Assembly (NCBI RefSeq): GCF_949987515.2
Contig: NC_082687.1
Coordinates: 120,261,838 to 120,325,837 of the forward strand
Source of the DNA: Delphinus delphis
Lineage: Eukaryota; Chordata; Mammalia; Artiodactyla; Delphinidae
Direction of reading: 5' to 3'
Length of the DNA stretch: 64,000 nt
The position numbers and the translations under genes were made by a program. Every line of letters starts with the position of its first letter. Positions within the stretch are counted from its first letter, which is position 1. The notes beneath the pieces were generated by a model. The model worked only from the letters and a program-made list of their open reading frames with translations, ran no database searches and was not told where the DNA came from. Shown piece after piece: positions 45,520 to 59,770 of the stretch.

Positions 45520-46639
45520 AGGTGTCTGGCTATTCCTGATAGGTATTGTCAGACTGTACTCTAAAGGCCTGTATTTATTTAAAATACACCAATAGGGTAT
45601 GAGAGTAGTTTTGTTTTACGTTTTATATTCTTATAATTGTTATACCTTACTGCTGATTTGACTCTTTTATCATTTTGGAAATGACACCTTTTTTCTCAGG
45701 TGAGCCTTTTTGCCTAGGACCAGAACTGCCGGCAGTATTCTTATACTGGGAAAACGTATAGGCTCTCATAGGCTATTCAGAGTGCTGGGACAGCCAGCAA
45801 AGGGTGCTGGGTTACTCCAGCCCTTCTGAGTTGTATGGAATGTGTGTAGGTTACCTCAGGAGATAAGGGCATACAACATATCAGGAGCACCTGGGCATTG
45901 CAGTCTAATGAAGACTTGAACATCATCCTGCAGCTACTCGGTCAGACCTCAAGAGCAGCCATGGAAAGCTCATTCGGGGTACAGTGCTTACTCCAGCGGC
46001 TAGCAATTTTATCTTTCTCTCAGTAGCAGATGTCAGCTGCTCCGTAGCAGACTAAGCGCCATCTGGTAGGCTACTTCTTATCTGTGTTTTTATGTCTTCT
46101 GCTGCTAACAATTAACTGACCTTAATCTCCTTATAGCTTCTGTTCAGGCATGGCTTCTACTCTACTATGGCTTCTGTTTCTTGCCCCCTTTCAGTGTCTC
46201 TTGGCTTCCATCCATACTGTTGTCTGGTGGTTCTGATGCTGAGTGTTCTCAGTTCAAACTCTCCAAGAGAGCGATGCAGACTAGATTGGCCCATCCTCAT
46301 TCCTGCTGAGCACAGTACTAGGTTAAGTAGAACTCATATGACAGGCCTCATGGGTAAGGGCCAGTCTATTGATGACTGTCTTTGAATCTGCTGGTTGTTC
46401 CTGGTGCAAGCAACCATAAACATGGTGGTGAATCCTATGTTAATAAATATGATGACTCAGACCAAGAAGCCTCTCTCAGAAGGGATATCAGACAGTCTGA
46501 GGCTTTCCCAGTGGGGTCAGTGCAGGCCGCTGGCATGGTCTATCCACTTGACACTTAGCTCACATTTCCAGCTCTACATATGTATGGTTCAGGATAACAA
46601 TAACTTTTAGGTGATTGAGAAGTCTTCTAGAGAGGAATT

Positions 46640-47300
46640 CCTGGAAGAGAGGACAATAGAGCACAGTCTTGAAGTATAGTTAGAGTTGGATAAGGAGGGA
46701 AGAGAGTACCAGGCAGAAATTACAGATTGAAGAAAGGCATAGACAGGGAACATTATGCAATGTGCGGGAAACTAAGTAGTTCAGTGTTACTAGGATACAA
46801 ATGTTGATACAAGACAGTGTAGTCTTGTGTAGGAACCGATTTATGAAGACCCTATTTGCCAAGTTGTAGAGCTTGGACTTTTGGTAAAAGAAAGTTACTG
46901 AAATGTTTTAAGCAGGGAAATATAATAGCTTTTTCTATTTCAAGTGTAAAATATAGGTTTAAAAGGAGCAGAACTAGCAGTATATTAACTGGTTAGGAAG
47001 CTATCAAAATAGCCATGCAAGAGACAATGAGGGCAGTGATAGTACAGATGGAGAACAGGGTACAGATCTGAGGAATGTTTGGAAGATAAAACTGGCAAAA
47101 CTTGATAATTGAAATGATATAGAGACTGAGTGTCAGGAATGAGTTCAGAATGACTCCCAGGTTTCTTGCCTGGGCACTCTATGAGTGATGTCCCTTTAAC
47201 TGAAGTATAAGGACTTAGGACAAAAGCAGGTTTGGGGGAGGAGATGAAAGGTGCATACTGAGCTCAGTTTTGGACATTTTGAGTTTTGAGTACCATAAAT
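46640..47300. repeat. Old interspersed repeat, family not named
   Basis: It shows the repeat-family phrase set 'gcagggaaatataatag', 'gaatgactcccaggtttct' and 'tgagctcagttttggacat', common in mammalian genomes. Similar but weaker stretches occur at about 55480-55830 and 58900-59300. Confidence 0.4.
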
Positions 47301-47309
47301 ACACACATG

Positions 47310-47560
47310 GATATATGCATCCAAGTTAAAGTGTCATTTCTTCAGAGAAAGCTTCTCTGACTAGTTGTAGGGTACAGATCTCCATCTCTTAACATCCTCT
47401 GCTTTTCTGTTGTGCTAATCACAGTTTAAGGTAAGTGACCAATTGCGCAGTTAACCATTAATGTAATCTTCAGGAGGACAGGCTGTATTTCCCTGGCCTA
47501 GGCCAGTGCCCTCTCCACGGTAGGCAGTCAGTAAATATCAACTGAATGAATGCTAGGTGC
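47310..47560 (+). repeat. LINE-2 (L2) 3' fragment
   Basis: Sense L2 end: 'tcagagaaagcttctctgac', then 'atcttcaggaggacaggctg' and GGCAGTCAGTAAATATCAAC. Confidence 0.7.
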
Positions 47561-49400
47561 ATCTCAATCACCTAGGAGTTAGTTATTGTTATCCTGTACC
47601 TTACATATACAGAGCTGGAGATTCTGAGAAAGAAAGTAGCTTGTGCATTGACACACATTGAGTGAGTGTAGGGTAACCAGATTTAGCAAATAAAAATATA
47701 GGATGACCAGCTAAAATTGTATTTCATATAAAAAAACAAGTACTTATTAGTCCCAAATATTGAATCAGATAGACTTACACAGCTCAAAGTGAGTGGCATT
47801 TGACTTAGAACTATGTGACACCAAAGTCCAACTCTTTCTACTCTGCCACTAAGATTGAACACCACTCCTATACTGGAAGCTTTATTGGGGATTATACCAG
47901 CACCAATCCTCTTCCCCTGTTAATAAAAGTTTTTGTTTTATTTTATGTTGTTTTGTTTTAAAATTCCTGCTTTGATGGAAAGTAACTCAGTTTGTCCTGG
48001 ATGCAGACCAGCAACCAGTGGATACCAGAAGTTTTATCAGAGTCTCTCTGGGATGCTTTCTCCAAATATAAAGGTAAATTAAAACAACATGGACCTTCTG
48101 CAGTTATCAGATACAGGGAAATGAGTTAAAGGACTCTCCTGAGTAGAACTGTTCCCCACCCACTTCTGTGGTATTTTGAGCCACTCAGGAGCTGTGGTCC
48201 CTATCAGATGATTATGTACGTCAAAAAACGATTGTTTATGAGTTTCCTCATAGATGATCTGAATTGTTCTGGAAACAAGATAACAGTGTGGTTCTGGCAA
48301 TTTTCCTGAGCAAGCTTTAGGGCTATCCTGTGCGGTTAATTTGATCTGTGGAGCTGCTGCGTATGGGTAATTTTGAAACACGAGGTTTACTTATCTGTCT
48401 GCCTATCCTAGGTGACAACGTTTAGGCATTGGTTCAAGGGGCAGTACCAGGCTTTTCTTGAAGGGCCTAGAAAGGTTCCTGTGCACTCTCTCTCCTTCTC
48501 TGTCTGTACGTATGTATGATTCTACATAGAGAGACACATGTTAGTCATTTACTAGAACATTAATAGAGATTATCTTCTGAAGAGTAAATTTTTACTTTTC
48601 CTTTATATCTATTTTTTTAATTTTTGACATAAGCAATATTACCTTTATAATAACAATAACAATAAAGAGTATTCTCTTTTGGGGGAAAAACAGTTTCAGC
48701 CTTCCCTTTACAGACCATTGGTTAGTCCTCATATCTGATACTCTTCTGTTTCTTCTTCCTCTCTTCCACTTACAAAAGAAAGATAAAAGAGAAATAAGAT
48801 AAAGAAAAAGTAGAGAATCTTCTAAAAGGTTATTGAATAAAAAGCAAAAAAAAAAAAAAAATTCCCAAACAAGCAGCTCTTAAAAAAGGAAAATATAATA
48901 TTGGTCAAAATCATCACAAAGAGATAGGTAAATTCTTTGGTTTAATATAAGCAATGAAAACATGTAAGCTCAGGATTTGATGTGCAGGCTCTTTTCAAGA
49001 GAAGTTTGCAAGAAAATATTTCCAGAAGTTGACATTTCCACATGGCAAAAAATTTTCGGAGCAGAGAACACGTGTTAGAACCTTGAGCCTCAAGCATGAC
49101 TACGTATTACCAAGGACAAGACAAAATGATTGTCATCTTTCCGTTCCTAATGGTTGATTTTTACCCAAAAATATAGGCCCATTTTCCAAATTGATTTCTC
49201 CTCCCTGCAGCCCCCAAGCAGCTGCTATCATTTATAAGGATTACTGTCAAATTGTTTTTGAAACATTTTTATCTATAGAAGGCAAATGGAATGCAGAAGA
49301 CCTGGCACGTTTCCACGGAACAAACTTTCACGCTTCAGCTGTATTTTAGGCTTGTCTCCCAGCCCAGACTGGGTTACAAGCACAGGAACAGTCACAAAAC
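47561..49400. other. Intergenic, nothing firmly recognised
   Basis: An A run lies at 48845-48860. Short open frames here have no features. The block 49160-49380 could be conserved non-coding sequence, but that needs an alignment. Confidence 0.4.
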
Positions 49401-49410
49401 ATTATCTCTC

Positions 49411-49616
49411 GGGCTTCCCTGGTGGCGCAGTGGTTGAGAGTCCGCCTGCCGATGCAGGGGACACAGGTTCGTGCCCCGATCCGGGAAGATCCCACATGTC
49501 GCGGAGCCGCTGGGCCCGTGAGCCATGGCCGCTGAGCCTGTGCGTCCGGAGCCTGTGCTCCGCAACGGGAGAGGCCACAACAGTGAGAGGTCCGCGTATC
49601 ACAAAAAAACAAAAAA
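49411..49616 (+). mobile_element. CHR-type SINE
   Basis: Plus-strand copy starting GGGCTTCCCTGGTGGCGCAG, with B-box-like GGTTCGTGCCC and an A-rich tail. A perfect 10-bp target duplication ATTATCTCTC flanks it (49401-49410 and 49617-49626). Confidence 0.94.
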
Positions 49617-49626
49617 ATTATCTCTC

Positions 49627-52600
49627 TTGCTGCACTTCTACCTGCTACACAGAAATTCCTCCCGGCTGATTCTGAAAGGCCAGGAGGGAGGTCACTTGTG
49701 TTTGCTAACTCACTCTCAGCTCACACGTGGCACTTTTCCTCCCTGCCCTCTTCTCCGGCTTGCTGTGGTGGTGTCCTGAAGCTGTTGATATTGTCAAGGT
49801 CCTTTTGGCTTCGACCAAAACTCTGATTTGTGTGATGCTGGACAAAAGTATCTTGTCTTCTGAATTTCCTCTGGAAAGTGCTGCCTTGAGTTTCCTGGTC
49901 TACAAAGTTTAGTGAAATAGCTCTTTTAGTTTTTATTCACGCTTTATTGCAGCCCTTTCCACCTTGGACATAGAATTACGTCCATGGGAGTTGGATTGAA
50001 AGACAATGTGAGTAGTAAACACCTTGGTCTACTCCCTCTCTTGACTTTCTTCCCTCCCCATTGCCCACTGTGATCCTTTGTTCCTGGACCAAACTTGAGG
50101 ATGTGGACTCTTGTGTATGTTTGGATGAGTTCTTTCTTTCCCAGAAGGCTCTTCAGTCCTTTAGGCAAACAGAGCTATTGTGGGCCACCCTGCCAGCCTT
50201 CTAGACATGCTCAGACACACCTGAATTACAAGATGAATGTGGCATACGGTACCAAACCCACTCTGCTTCCCATGAATTTAGATTTGGAGTTCCAGGTATA
50301 ACAAAGTGCTTACCGGGATAGAAATGTAAGAACTCCAGCCAGTGCTTAAAGCTGACAGCACTTCCCTGGTGTAGGTGGGCACAGCGGGTCTTCTTTTTCA
50401 GGATAGTCATTTAAGTGATCCCAAATGGTTAGGCAAGCAAAAGGTACACAGGCACCCATTGCCCCAGGAGAAGGGTGGAACAGAATCCTAATGTAAGACA
50501 TCTCTCAAGACCCCTTGTTGTGCATGGCTGGTTGCTGGAGAAAAGGTAGGTAAATTTGCATAGATGCCAAGCAACCCCCTGGGAGAAAAGGAGGTAGAAA
50601 GCCTTTTAAATGTCAGTTCATTAGAAACTTCCTGATGGATTGGGATGGCTCTGACAGATTTTCCTGCAGTTTGAAAGGATAATAGCCTAGAAGCAAGCAC
50701 ACTGTAAGAGATGAGGAACCTGGTCTGATGGATTCATGGGGGCAAGGAGGAGATCTGTACAACATGGCTAAGGCTGGAAGGCCTTCCTGGGACCCCCCCC
50801 GGCCTAGAGCTCTCAGCCTTTGGAACAAAGACCGTGAACATGTGGACTGGCTGGCTCTCTCCTTAAAGCCCAGTATGGCAGTACCTCAGCCTGGGTATGG
50901 TCTGGGATAGCAAGAGCATCAGTCCACCAAGAGACAACGTCCTTTGGCCTGTGTGGGACCCATGGCAGCAACCAAAGCAAGGGTCTCTTCTACCTATTGC
51001 TTGAAATCAAGACTGACTTTTTTTGAACTGAGTAGGCACCTGGCTTTTTTGTCAATTCATGTCAGTTAAGGGTTGAGGAAGTGGGAAGGGCTCAAGATTG
51101 AGATACTGGACTTGTTAATAACTTGCAGGTGGGGCTAAAACAATTAACTGCTAAAATTAGCACTATGACTGACTCTAAACTGATAAAGCCAATCCTATGG
51201 GTTATATGAGCAGAAAGAAAGGGCTCATTCACCTTCTGTTAGTTTTAAGATTATTGTCCACTGTAATTTAGGGCTCAAATGAGGTTGCATATTTATACTT
51301 TTAAAAAGTAGAAGTTAATATGATTGTTTGCCCTACCCTGGTCTCTTAAGTAAGCTAGATCCATTCACACAGGTCTTTGGAATTAATCCAGATGGTCTCC
51401 TCTTTGGTGCCACTCACTGGCTCTTGCCCCGTGATTCCTGGTTCTTTGATTTGAGTCCATCTTTAGACCTCAGCTCTCACTGTCGGCCTGGCCCTCTTGG
51501 ATGGTTCTGGGCTAGATTTTCTAGCATGGCAGAGATTCTCTTTTTCCAGCCAATCCTTTAGCAAATGCCTACCTTTCTCCTGCCATCAGTGCAGCTACTG
51601 AGCTGCCTCCTTCTTAGTGGAGGAGGATAAGCCACAGTGCTTGGAAACTAGCCAAAGAGTTCACTCCAGTGCCCTGTATCTCTGTGCCGTGCACTAGTCT
51701 TTTTGAGCTGTTTCACACTCTGCTGCTTCACCTGTGGAATGTGGGGATTAAACTAAATGGACCCACCATGCATTATGTATTAAAAAACAATTATTTTTTT
51801 GTGCTGGTGGTGTTTGTAATAATTTTGAGATACACATACAGAAAAAACCAAAAAAATGTTTACTTCAAATCAAATGCGAACTTTTGCCCCGGAGTATTCA
51901 TAGTGCATTCATAGCTCTCAGTTTTTGACAGGATCATGATATGGAGTTTTTAGAAGTTAAACCCTTGAAAAAATGACTTTTTTTTTTTTCACAAAAATGT
52001 ATTTCCCCTTCTGAAGAGGGAGAGATGGAGGGTGATTAGAGAGTTGATACAATGGAAAGAAATGCTGAAATCCTGGTATTAATTTTACCTTAAAAATCTG
52101 GAGTTTTTATTCACATCAACTTGATAATTAAGCAAAAGCAGTGGAGAAATTTGCCCAAGACTTGGTCTTCCCACCTTTATTCAAATTACTGTCTTTATTA
52201 CTTTCCATATCTTAACAAGGGAAAAACTGAAAGTAAAGGAGGTGTGTGCACCACAATGAATTCACTCATACCTTCCATCACTGAAAATGAGAATGAGCAA
52301 GCAATTTGTTTTTCCACATTCAGAATCATATTTTTAAAAAAAACTCAAGTTTTTAATGGCATTAAGATTAGAAGCAATCAACAAAGGCAAGGAAATTCGC
52401 TGGAAGAAATGAAATTCCAACTTAAATCACAAATCCAAGAAAACATACTTTACTGGTTTGATTGATCGTATCAGGAATCCCCTGCCCACACTCAAAAACA
52501 ATCTCTTTTCCCTGTAACAGATCTTTTTAGTCACGCAAGAAGTTGTGTCTCATGCACACAATCATGAAGATATTTTTTAAATCGAATTCTTAAGAGGCTT

Positions 52601-53205
52601 GTTAAGACTGCTTGTATCTCTCTTTGAGATTCTTTTGACAAGAATTAACTACAGAAACCTTCTGAGGTTTCAAACCTGAAAAGATTGTGTTTAATTTTTC
52701 TTTGGGCGGCAGGGGAGTGGAGGAAGGCTAGTCAGTAAAGACAGGTCTACTTTTTATCTTTAGTGAAATCACGATGAGTAAACTGAAAGGAAGATTGGGT
52801 TGGGGTTTATGCAACTCAGTTTCTTCCTCTCTACCCCTCTGTGCTGGCTCTGCCTGCAGAGAGATTTGCCTTTGCCTCTCTGTATTCCAGCTCTTCACTC
52901 TCAGAGCACTGATACTCAGTCCTGGGCAACTCTAACATTTCTGGCATGCAGTCTTAGATTGAATGGACAAGTTCAACATTTCTTAGGATCAGCCTGTAAA
53001 AGCAGAGTCTCCATCTGAAAAATATAACAGTCTCCATCTGAGTTATAAAATGTAACTCAGTATTCATTCGAACTGACGTGAACATGAATCATTTGGAGCT
53101 CTGTGGCCATGCATGTCAAGAAATATAGATGCCCATTTACGTATAAAACTGAATGAAATAAAATGTACAGTGAATACCATCGGCACAATCCTGACCCTAA
53201 AAGGA
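49627..53205. other. Intergenic, nothing recognised
   Basis: Only short open frames without domains. No repeat could be identified with confidence by eye. Confidence 0.45.
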
Positions 53206-53209
53206 ACAG

Positions 53210-53400
53210 TTGATAACAATAGCGATGATAAGAGCAACTACCACTTAGCAGGTACTTACCATATGCCAGCCATTTATATTCTCATTTAATCCCTAAGCCA
53301 CTCTAATGTAGATACTATTATGACTCCTTTATGAAGAAAAAAAATGAGGTGAGGAAATATTAAGCAGTTTACCAAGGTTCCATGACAAACACTATGCTCA
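53210..53400 (-). repeat. MIR element
   Basis: Antisense MIR: CAACTACCACTTAGCAGGTA, then 'taccatatgccagccattta' and a core ending 'accaaggttcc'. Confidence 0.75.
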
Positions 53401-53659
53401 TCTCTGAGGAACACACTACTGGGTTGTATTCCCCTTGAGCCTAAGTGAAGGCTGAGCATGTAAGACTGGAGAAAGCCTCTTCCCCACCTGTCTGCTGGAC
53501 TGTAAATTTGTAAGTGCATGGGGTCCTTGGATGGAGAGGGAAATAGAGAAGAGAACAGAATTTTTTCTCCACATGGCCTGATACTGGTCTCCTGGAATGA
53601 CTCCGTACAGAGAAATAAGGAGGAAGTGGGTACTAAAGGAACCATAAAATATATCTATA

Positions 53660-54800
53660 GGTTTTTTTGTGGTGGAGAAGGAAGTTTACAAAAGAAATAT
53701 ATCCTAGTTAAAAATTCAAACAGTACAGAAATGTATAAAATAATCTCATCAGAAAATATTGCTGTTAATGGTTTATGTATATTCTTCTGGACTTTTTCCC
53801 ACATATAAATATATAATTATTTAAAATAGGATTGTAATACACACAGAAACATTTCATCTAATAATACGCTCTATAATTCTTTTCTTTCTTTGTCTTTTTT
53901 TTATAATTCTTTTCATATCTTTATCTCCTTTTTCCATAGAACTACTTAGTATTTCATTGTATGAGTGTACCATAATTTATCTAATATCTCTATTTATTTG
54001 GACACTTAAATTTGTTTACAAATATTCTACAATAAATATTTGTATGCACACATCTTTGCAATGTGTCTAAAGTAAATCCCTGAAAGCGGAATTGTCAGGT
54101 CAAAGGAAAGGCATATTAAAAATTTTAAGGACTGTTGTCAAATGCCCTCCATGAGATGGTACCATTTTATATTTCCACCATCATTGTAGGAGAGTGCCTA
54201 TTTCTGTACACTTTTGCCAGGACTGGATATTATTAGTCTTTTTAACATGTGCCAGTGTGATGGGTGAAAACTGTATCTTGTTGTTTTGATTTGAATTTCT
54301 TTCACTGTTATTAAGTTTCAGCGTCTTTTCATGTTTATTTAGCTACTTGTATTTTCCTTTTGTGAATTCCTAATTCTGTCTTCTTTTTCTGTTGGGAATT
54401 TAATGATATTCTTACTGATTTTGATGAGTTTCTTGTATATTAGGGATAGTTTAGCATTTGTCTGCTATACATATTGCAAATTTTGTTTCCTAATTTGTCT
54501 TTTGTCCTCATTTTCTTCTTCTCCTCTTCTTCCTTTTTCCCTCTCTCTCTCCCTCTCTTTCCCATATAGGTGTTTTAAATTTTTATGTCAAAAGTTTTTA
54601 TGGCCTTTGGACTTCATATATATATTAGAAAAGCCTTTCACAGTTCCAAGAGTATGCAAATATCAATTCCTGTTTTATTTTAGAACCTTATTTTTTTTCA
54701 TAATCAAATATTTGATCTAACTTTAATTCACTCAAATTTAGCTAGGAATCCAGGTTTTCAGGTAAAATCATTAGCTTTAAAATGTCTGCCATTAAAATGT
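53660..54800 (-). repeat. Old L1 (L1ME-like) 3' part
   Basis: The plus strand reads as antisense L1: 'cggaattgtcaggtcaaagg', then 'gatggtaccattttatattt' and 'ttgttttgatttgaatttct'. This corresponds to the end of ORF2 and the 3' UTR. No frame remains. Confidence 0.7.
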
Positions 54801-54989
54801 ATATCTTTTTAATGTGTGAGCCAAAACAACCTTGGTGGCCAGATTTGGCTGTGAACTGCCATTTTGTGACTTCTAGTTATAAAGATTTCACATAAGAAAT
54901 TAAACAAGACCGACTGTTTCTGTTACATTGCTGGTGGATAAACGGAGTATATACAGCATGTAATTAAATGCAGGAAAAACTGTATAACT

Positions 54990-55125
54990 ACCTGCTTGAA
55001 GGTAATGACCTTCAAGTTCTATCTCCTAAGGAAGGTTACTTAACTGAGATTCTAAGTTTCTTCATCTGCAAAATGGAGATAGTAGTAGGTTTCAGGGAGC
55101 ATTAATTGTGTTCTGGCCTTGTATG
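54990..55125 (+). repeat. MIR-like fragment
   Basis: Partial sense MIR: GGTTACTTAACTGAGATTCT, then 'tcttcatctgcaaaatggag'. Confidence 0.6.
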
Positions 55126-55889
55126 GGGTCTGCCACGTGGGATGTCATTAAGTGGTAGTTATGAGGGGTTTTAGTGAATTACAAATATGATCTCTACCAC
55201 TCCTGTAGCCATTTTTGTGGCATGTTGTAAGCTTGTTTCAGAAAGAACTTACTCAATTGGAGATTTGATTAAAGTCAGGTAGTGCTTATGGGTTCCCAGT
55301 TTGTGTGTGATTTAGTGAGGGACTCTGTTGGAGATATGCAAGAAGCGTTAGACATAGTCTACTTTTAGGAAGTCTCCAATTTGGTTAGGAAAAGTAGACT
55401 TTCATTCAGAAAAACAAATAAAAACATAAATAAGGTTGCTATAAATAGTACCAAATTGATATGGTTATGTGTTAGCTCAAGAAGATAAAGTTGTAGGGGC
55501 GATGGAATTGGAGGCCTTGAAGAATGCATAGGATTTGTGTGTACCAAGAAAAGGGCGTTAGAGGCTTGGGAAACAGCATGAACAAGACATAGATATGGGA
55601 TTACATGTGTCATTGTGCTCCGCTGCAGATGGTGGGGGGAGAGAGAAAGGAGGTGTGAATGGGGACAGAAAGGAAGAGTCCTGGCCAGGGCAGAATTGTG
55701 GGAATATGCTGGGACAGACACATTGAACTCAATAAATAGAGAGGGTTACAATTGTGGACTGAGTATTTTGGATGGAGAGGCACAAGAGTCTGTGACAGTG
55801 CGAAGTTTGGTCAGAAGGGCTGATCAGTCTTTGGGAATTATGGGTGTTCACATGGAAGTTCAAGTTATGGCTATGGATGAGAATGTAAA

Positions 55890-56080
55890 AGTAATAATAG
55901 CATTTATTGTCACTAACGTAGCCAGCAATACATCACTAACATAAAACATGGTTTCAAGAATTGTTTTATCTTACTTAAGCTTATCACTTAAACATTACAA
56001 CTGTTAGGTGACATTATTCTTATTTTACAGATGAAAACATTGAGATAGAGAGAGGTTAAGAGACTTGCTCTGGAAGAGAG
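55890..56080 (-). repeat. MIR element
   Basis: Antisense MIR with the diagnostic 'attttacagatgaaaacatt' and GAGAGAGGTTAAGAGACTTG core. Confidence 0.8.
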
Positions 56081-57339
56081 AAATGTCTTCAATAACACTA
56101 AAGGGTCTGTCTCTTTGGGATCTTCTTTAGAAGAGCCACTATAAAATCAATCCAGACAGAGGCCACATTTCAAAGTATAGACACCAAGCTCTCACCCTCT
56201 TTTGAATGCACTTTAGGACATAGGTCAAGATGAGAATGGGGTCACAGTGTCTTGCTGACATCTGTATCCTCACCATATGATGTATCCAGTAACCTTTCAG
56301 AGGATTAGAAATGTGAAACAACAAGGCTCATAGAGCAGGAAAAGTCTATTCAAGTGAAAAATTGTTCATTTTTGACTCAGTGATTTTCTCTGGCCCTTGA
56401 GTCATGATTGCTTAATGCTGCCAGGTGCTTCAATAATTCCCTCTTTCCTTTTTTGACTAGTGGGTACTTTCTCTCAGTTTTCCTTTTCAGTTTGGGGGAT
56501 TTTTCAGATTTTAATTTACTACAGGGGAGATAAAACCATTGATTTTTATAACTATATAACATTTCGGTAAATCAAGTCAAAGAATAACCAAGAATCTTGT
56601 CCAAGACAACAAAGTTAATCTCTCTTAGCAATAGGACTAAAATGTCTTAACATTCCTCTTTGGATTTTTATTATCCAAGCACATTTAAAGCATCAGCTTC
56701 TGGGATATTGTGCTGACTTCCTTTCTGAGAACCAATAAATGCAACTTTTATATTCTCAAGTTCATTCTCTTGATATCCCTTGGCCAGTTAAATGGCTATT
56801 TGATAAAAATTGAGAAGACAGAAAGTCTTACAGATAATCTGCATGAAGATTACCTCCTCAAAAGGCAGTTATGAGAAAGTTCTTTTCTAAAATGAGCAGA
56901 AATCTGTTTTCCTAGAATATTGAGTCATGAATCTAAGGCTGAACCGAATCCACAGTTTAATAATGTGAACCCAAAATAAGCCTGGGACCCACTGTTCTAC
57001 TGCAAGGACAGAGGAGCATAGCCCCCATGACTGTTTTTGCCCTTCTTTTCATTCATGCTTTCAGAAGAGATAGTGCCAGATGTTTCAAATCTGGAATATG
57101 GCCACTTTCTGCCAATGCAAACAGAAACCCTGCTACATATTGTTTTGGGGTTTTTAAAAAGACAACCAAAAAACCAATTTATTTATTTATTTGATGTGCC
57201 CATGGTTTCATGAAAATACCTCTTTTGGGTTTGTAAGAATTCATTTGCAGATGCGTATTTTTGATAGGTAATTACATTAGCAAAGTATTGTTTGCACCCC
57301 CATAATAGATCTCAAATTTATCAACTTGTCTTCAGCCCC
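56081..57339. other. Intergenic, nothing recognised
   Basis: No supported element. A short ATTT repeat occurs at about 57177-57193. Confidence 0.45.
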
Positions 57340-57940
57340 ACTGTAGCTACCCAGGTCCAAGCCACTCACTATCACCTCTTCCCTGGACCACTATATTTGC
57401 CTCCTGGCTGGGTGTCTAGCAGCCCGAATATTTTTTAAATCAAAAGCCACTTCTTAGCTCCATCCTACTCAAAACCTCCCATGACTTATAAGACCCTAAG
57501 TAACCTGGCCTTTGCCTACCTTTCCAGTCTTGTTTTGTTCTACTTTTTCCCCTGCCCTCTGGCCTCCATTTTGTTTTAAAACTTAACCAAGGTCTTCCTC
57601 CCTAACGCTGTTGCACAATTCGTTTCCTCTTCCTGGAAGACTGCCCCTCTCACTTAGTACGGCAGTCTCTTTCTCCTCTTTAGATCTCAACTTATTGTCA
57701 GCACCACAGAGAAACCTTCCCTCACCACCCTATCTAAGTGGGGCCCACCATTTTTACTCCATTTCTTTGTCCTGTTTGTTTCTTTTATACCAATTATATT
57801 AATTTGTTTTTTGTTTTCTTTCTATTATTTGTTTTTCTTTCTGGAAAAATTGAAAGCTCTTTGATCACAGGGACTATCTCTGTTAGTTCACTACCATCCA
57901 CTTAGCAGCTGGTACCATGCCAGGAACACAATGGATTCTT
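57340..57940 (+). repeat. LINE-2 (L2) fragment
   Basis: Sense L2 3' region: 'acctggcctttgcctacctt', then 'cttcctggaagactgcccct', 'gaaagctctttgatcacagg' and an end near 'accatgccaggaacacaatg'. Confidence 0.8.
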
Positions 57941-58609
57941 CTACACATTGATTTCCATGTGTTCCAAAAAGGAACCGTGATGCATTTTTGCTAGTCATTT
58001 TTTGAAAATAATAGTTTGAGATCTGATTTTTGTCAACAAGTTTGGCTTTGAGAGGACAATCAAGTCTGCGTTGGTGATATAGGTAACTAAGACATGCCTG
58101 TGTGTCATCTGAGACACTGGTCTCTAGGCTAAAATGTTAAAGTGCCCTGATTACTCAGTAGATACTTACACTGGTAATATTACAATGATACTTCCATATT
58201 CAATTACCAAGGGCTATGGCAAACTCAAATACATTGAGAAGAAAACAGTTAAGTTGAGGAAGGGTCTGGCTGTACAGAGAAGGAGGAACAGAAGATGAGA
58301 ATTTTAATGTCAGCTGGGGATAGAACTGTAAAAAAATGAAATGAGATGAACATCAAAGTGTTGTTATATGGAAAAGATATATGATTCATTCTAAATTGTT
58401 CCAAAAGGAGAACTAAGATCAGAAAAACATATTTCAGATGATCATAAAGAAAAGCTTGCACAGTTGCCCAAAAATAAAATAAACCTCCTTGTTAAGAACT
58501 AAGCTTTTTGTCACAACAAATGTTCGGGCAAGACCAGTAACATCTTCAAATATATTAGTGTGAAAATTCTTATGCATAGTGACTTGTACAAAATAAACAT
58601 TCAATTCTT

Positions 58610-58775
58610 GTTGGTAAATAATTGCAACTATGTGAAGTGATGGAAATGTTAATTAGCTTGATCATGGTAATCAGTTTACAATTTATGCACATGTCAAAAC
58701 ATCACATTGTGCACCATAAACATACATGATTTTTGTCAATTATTACTTCAATAAAACTGGAAAAAATTCATGTTT
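58610..58775 (+). repeat. L1 3' end fragment
   Basis: Sense L1 3' terminus, 'atgttaattagcttgatcat', then 'gcacatgtcaaaacatcaca', ending 'caataaaactgg'. Confidence 0.7.
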
Positions 58776-59559
58776 GGTAAGTAAATGAGTGTATTACTGT
58801 GCAAGCTTAGACCAAGTGGCCACAGAGGTCTAGAAGAATGCTGATACTCCTTGATGTTTCTAACATCCCGTCTGTACCCATGTGGGAGATACAGAGAGAG
58901 AAATTAGCCCTTGTTCCTTGCCTTAACAGAGGATTTTAGAGAAGGTAAAAGGCCCTGAGCGATGTACACGTTTTCTTAGAGGAGTTGTATGAGTTGGTCC
59001 TCAAGAAAAACAGAATAAAGACTATGTGACATTTTAGAGAATTAGTACAAAGGTCCAGAGATGAAATTGAGCGTGACATCAGGGACAGTAGGCAAGCTGG
59101 TTAGAGTGATGTGCCACCCCCCACCCTGGGGCAGGGCGAAGTGAGGCAACAGGAGCATAGGAACCAGACTGGAGAGTTTGAGTTTCATGCAGGAGACACA
59201 TGGAAGTTTTGTAAATTATTAAGCAGAGGAGGGACATCATTAGAATGTGTAGGAGAAATATTTGCCTGATAGCTGCTCCAGACAGACAAAATAGAGTTGT
59301 GCCTTTTAAACTGGGGTGCACTCCCCTCACATTCACACACCAAAATGTTCACTGAGCATTCATTTTACTTGAAGATTTGGGGGAAAAGGTACTTTAACTT
59401 GTAAGTAATTGAAGACATTTCTTTATATCAAACAAATATGATAAAATTTAATACTTCAGAGAAATGACATTCTCTGCATGTTGCAGAATGGCTATAGGTT
59501 CTGCTCCAAGGCCAGCTAGCTCTCTTGGGCTCTCTGTGGCAGTCGGTCCTTGGATGGAA

Positions 59560-59770
59560 AAGTGTGAACAGCCTACAAGAGTAAGTGAAAGAGCAGAAGA
59601 CCGTGCCCGATTAATCAACACTGAGAATGTGCTGCGCTGGACACTATGCTAAGTGTTGGGGGTAGAGAGGTGAAGGCAGCGCTGCCCTGGAGTAACTGTT
59701 CACCTCGTGGAGGAGACAGGTCCATAAACAGATAATTTCAATCTATCTTGGAAACCAGTAAAAACCAACT
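59560..59770. repeat. LINE-2-like fragment
   Basis: Contains 'ggacactatgctaagtgttg' and 'ggtccataaacagataatt', as in the L2 3' end. Diverged. Confidence 0.5.
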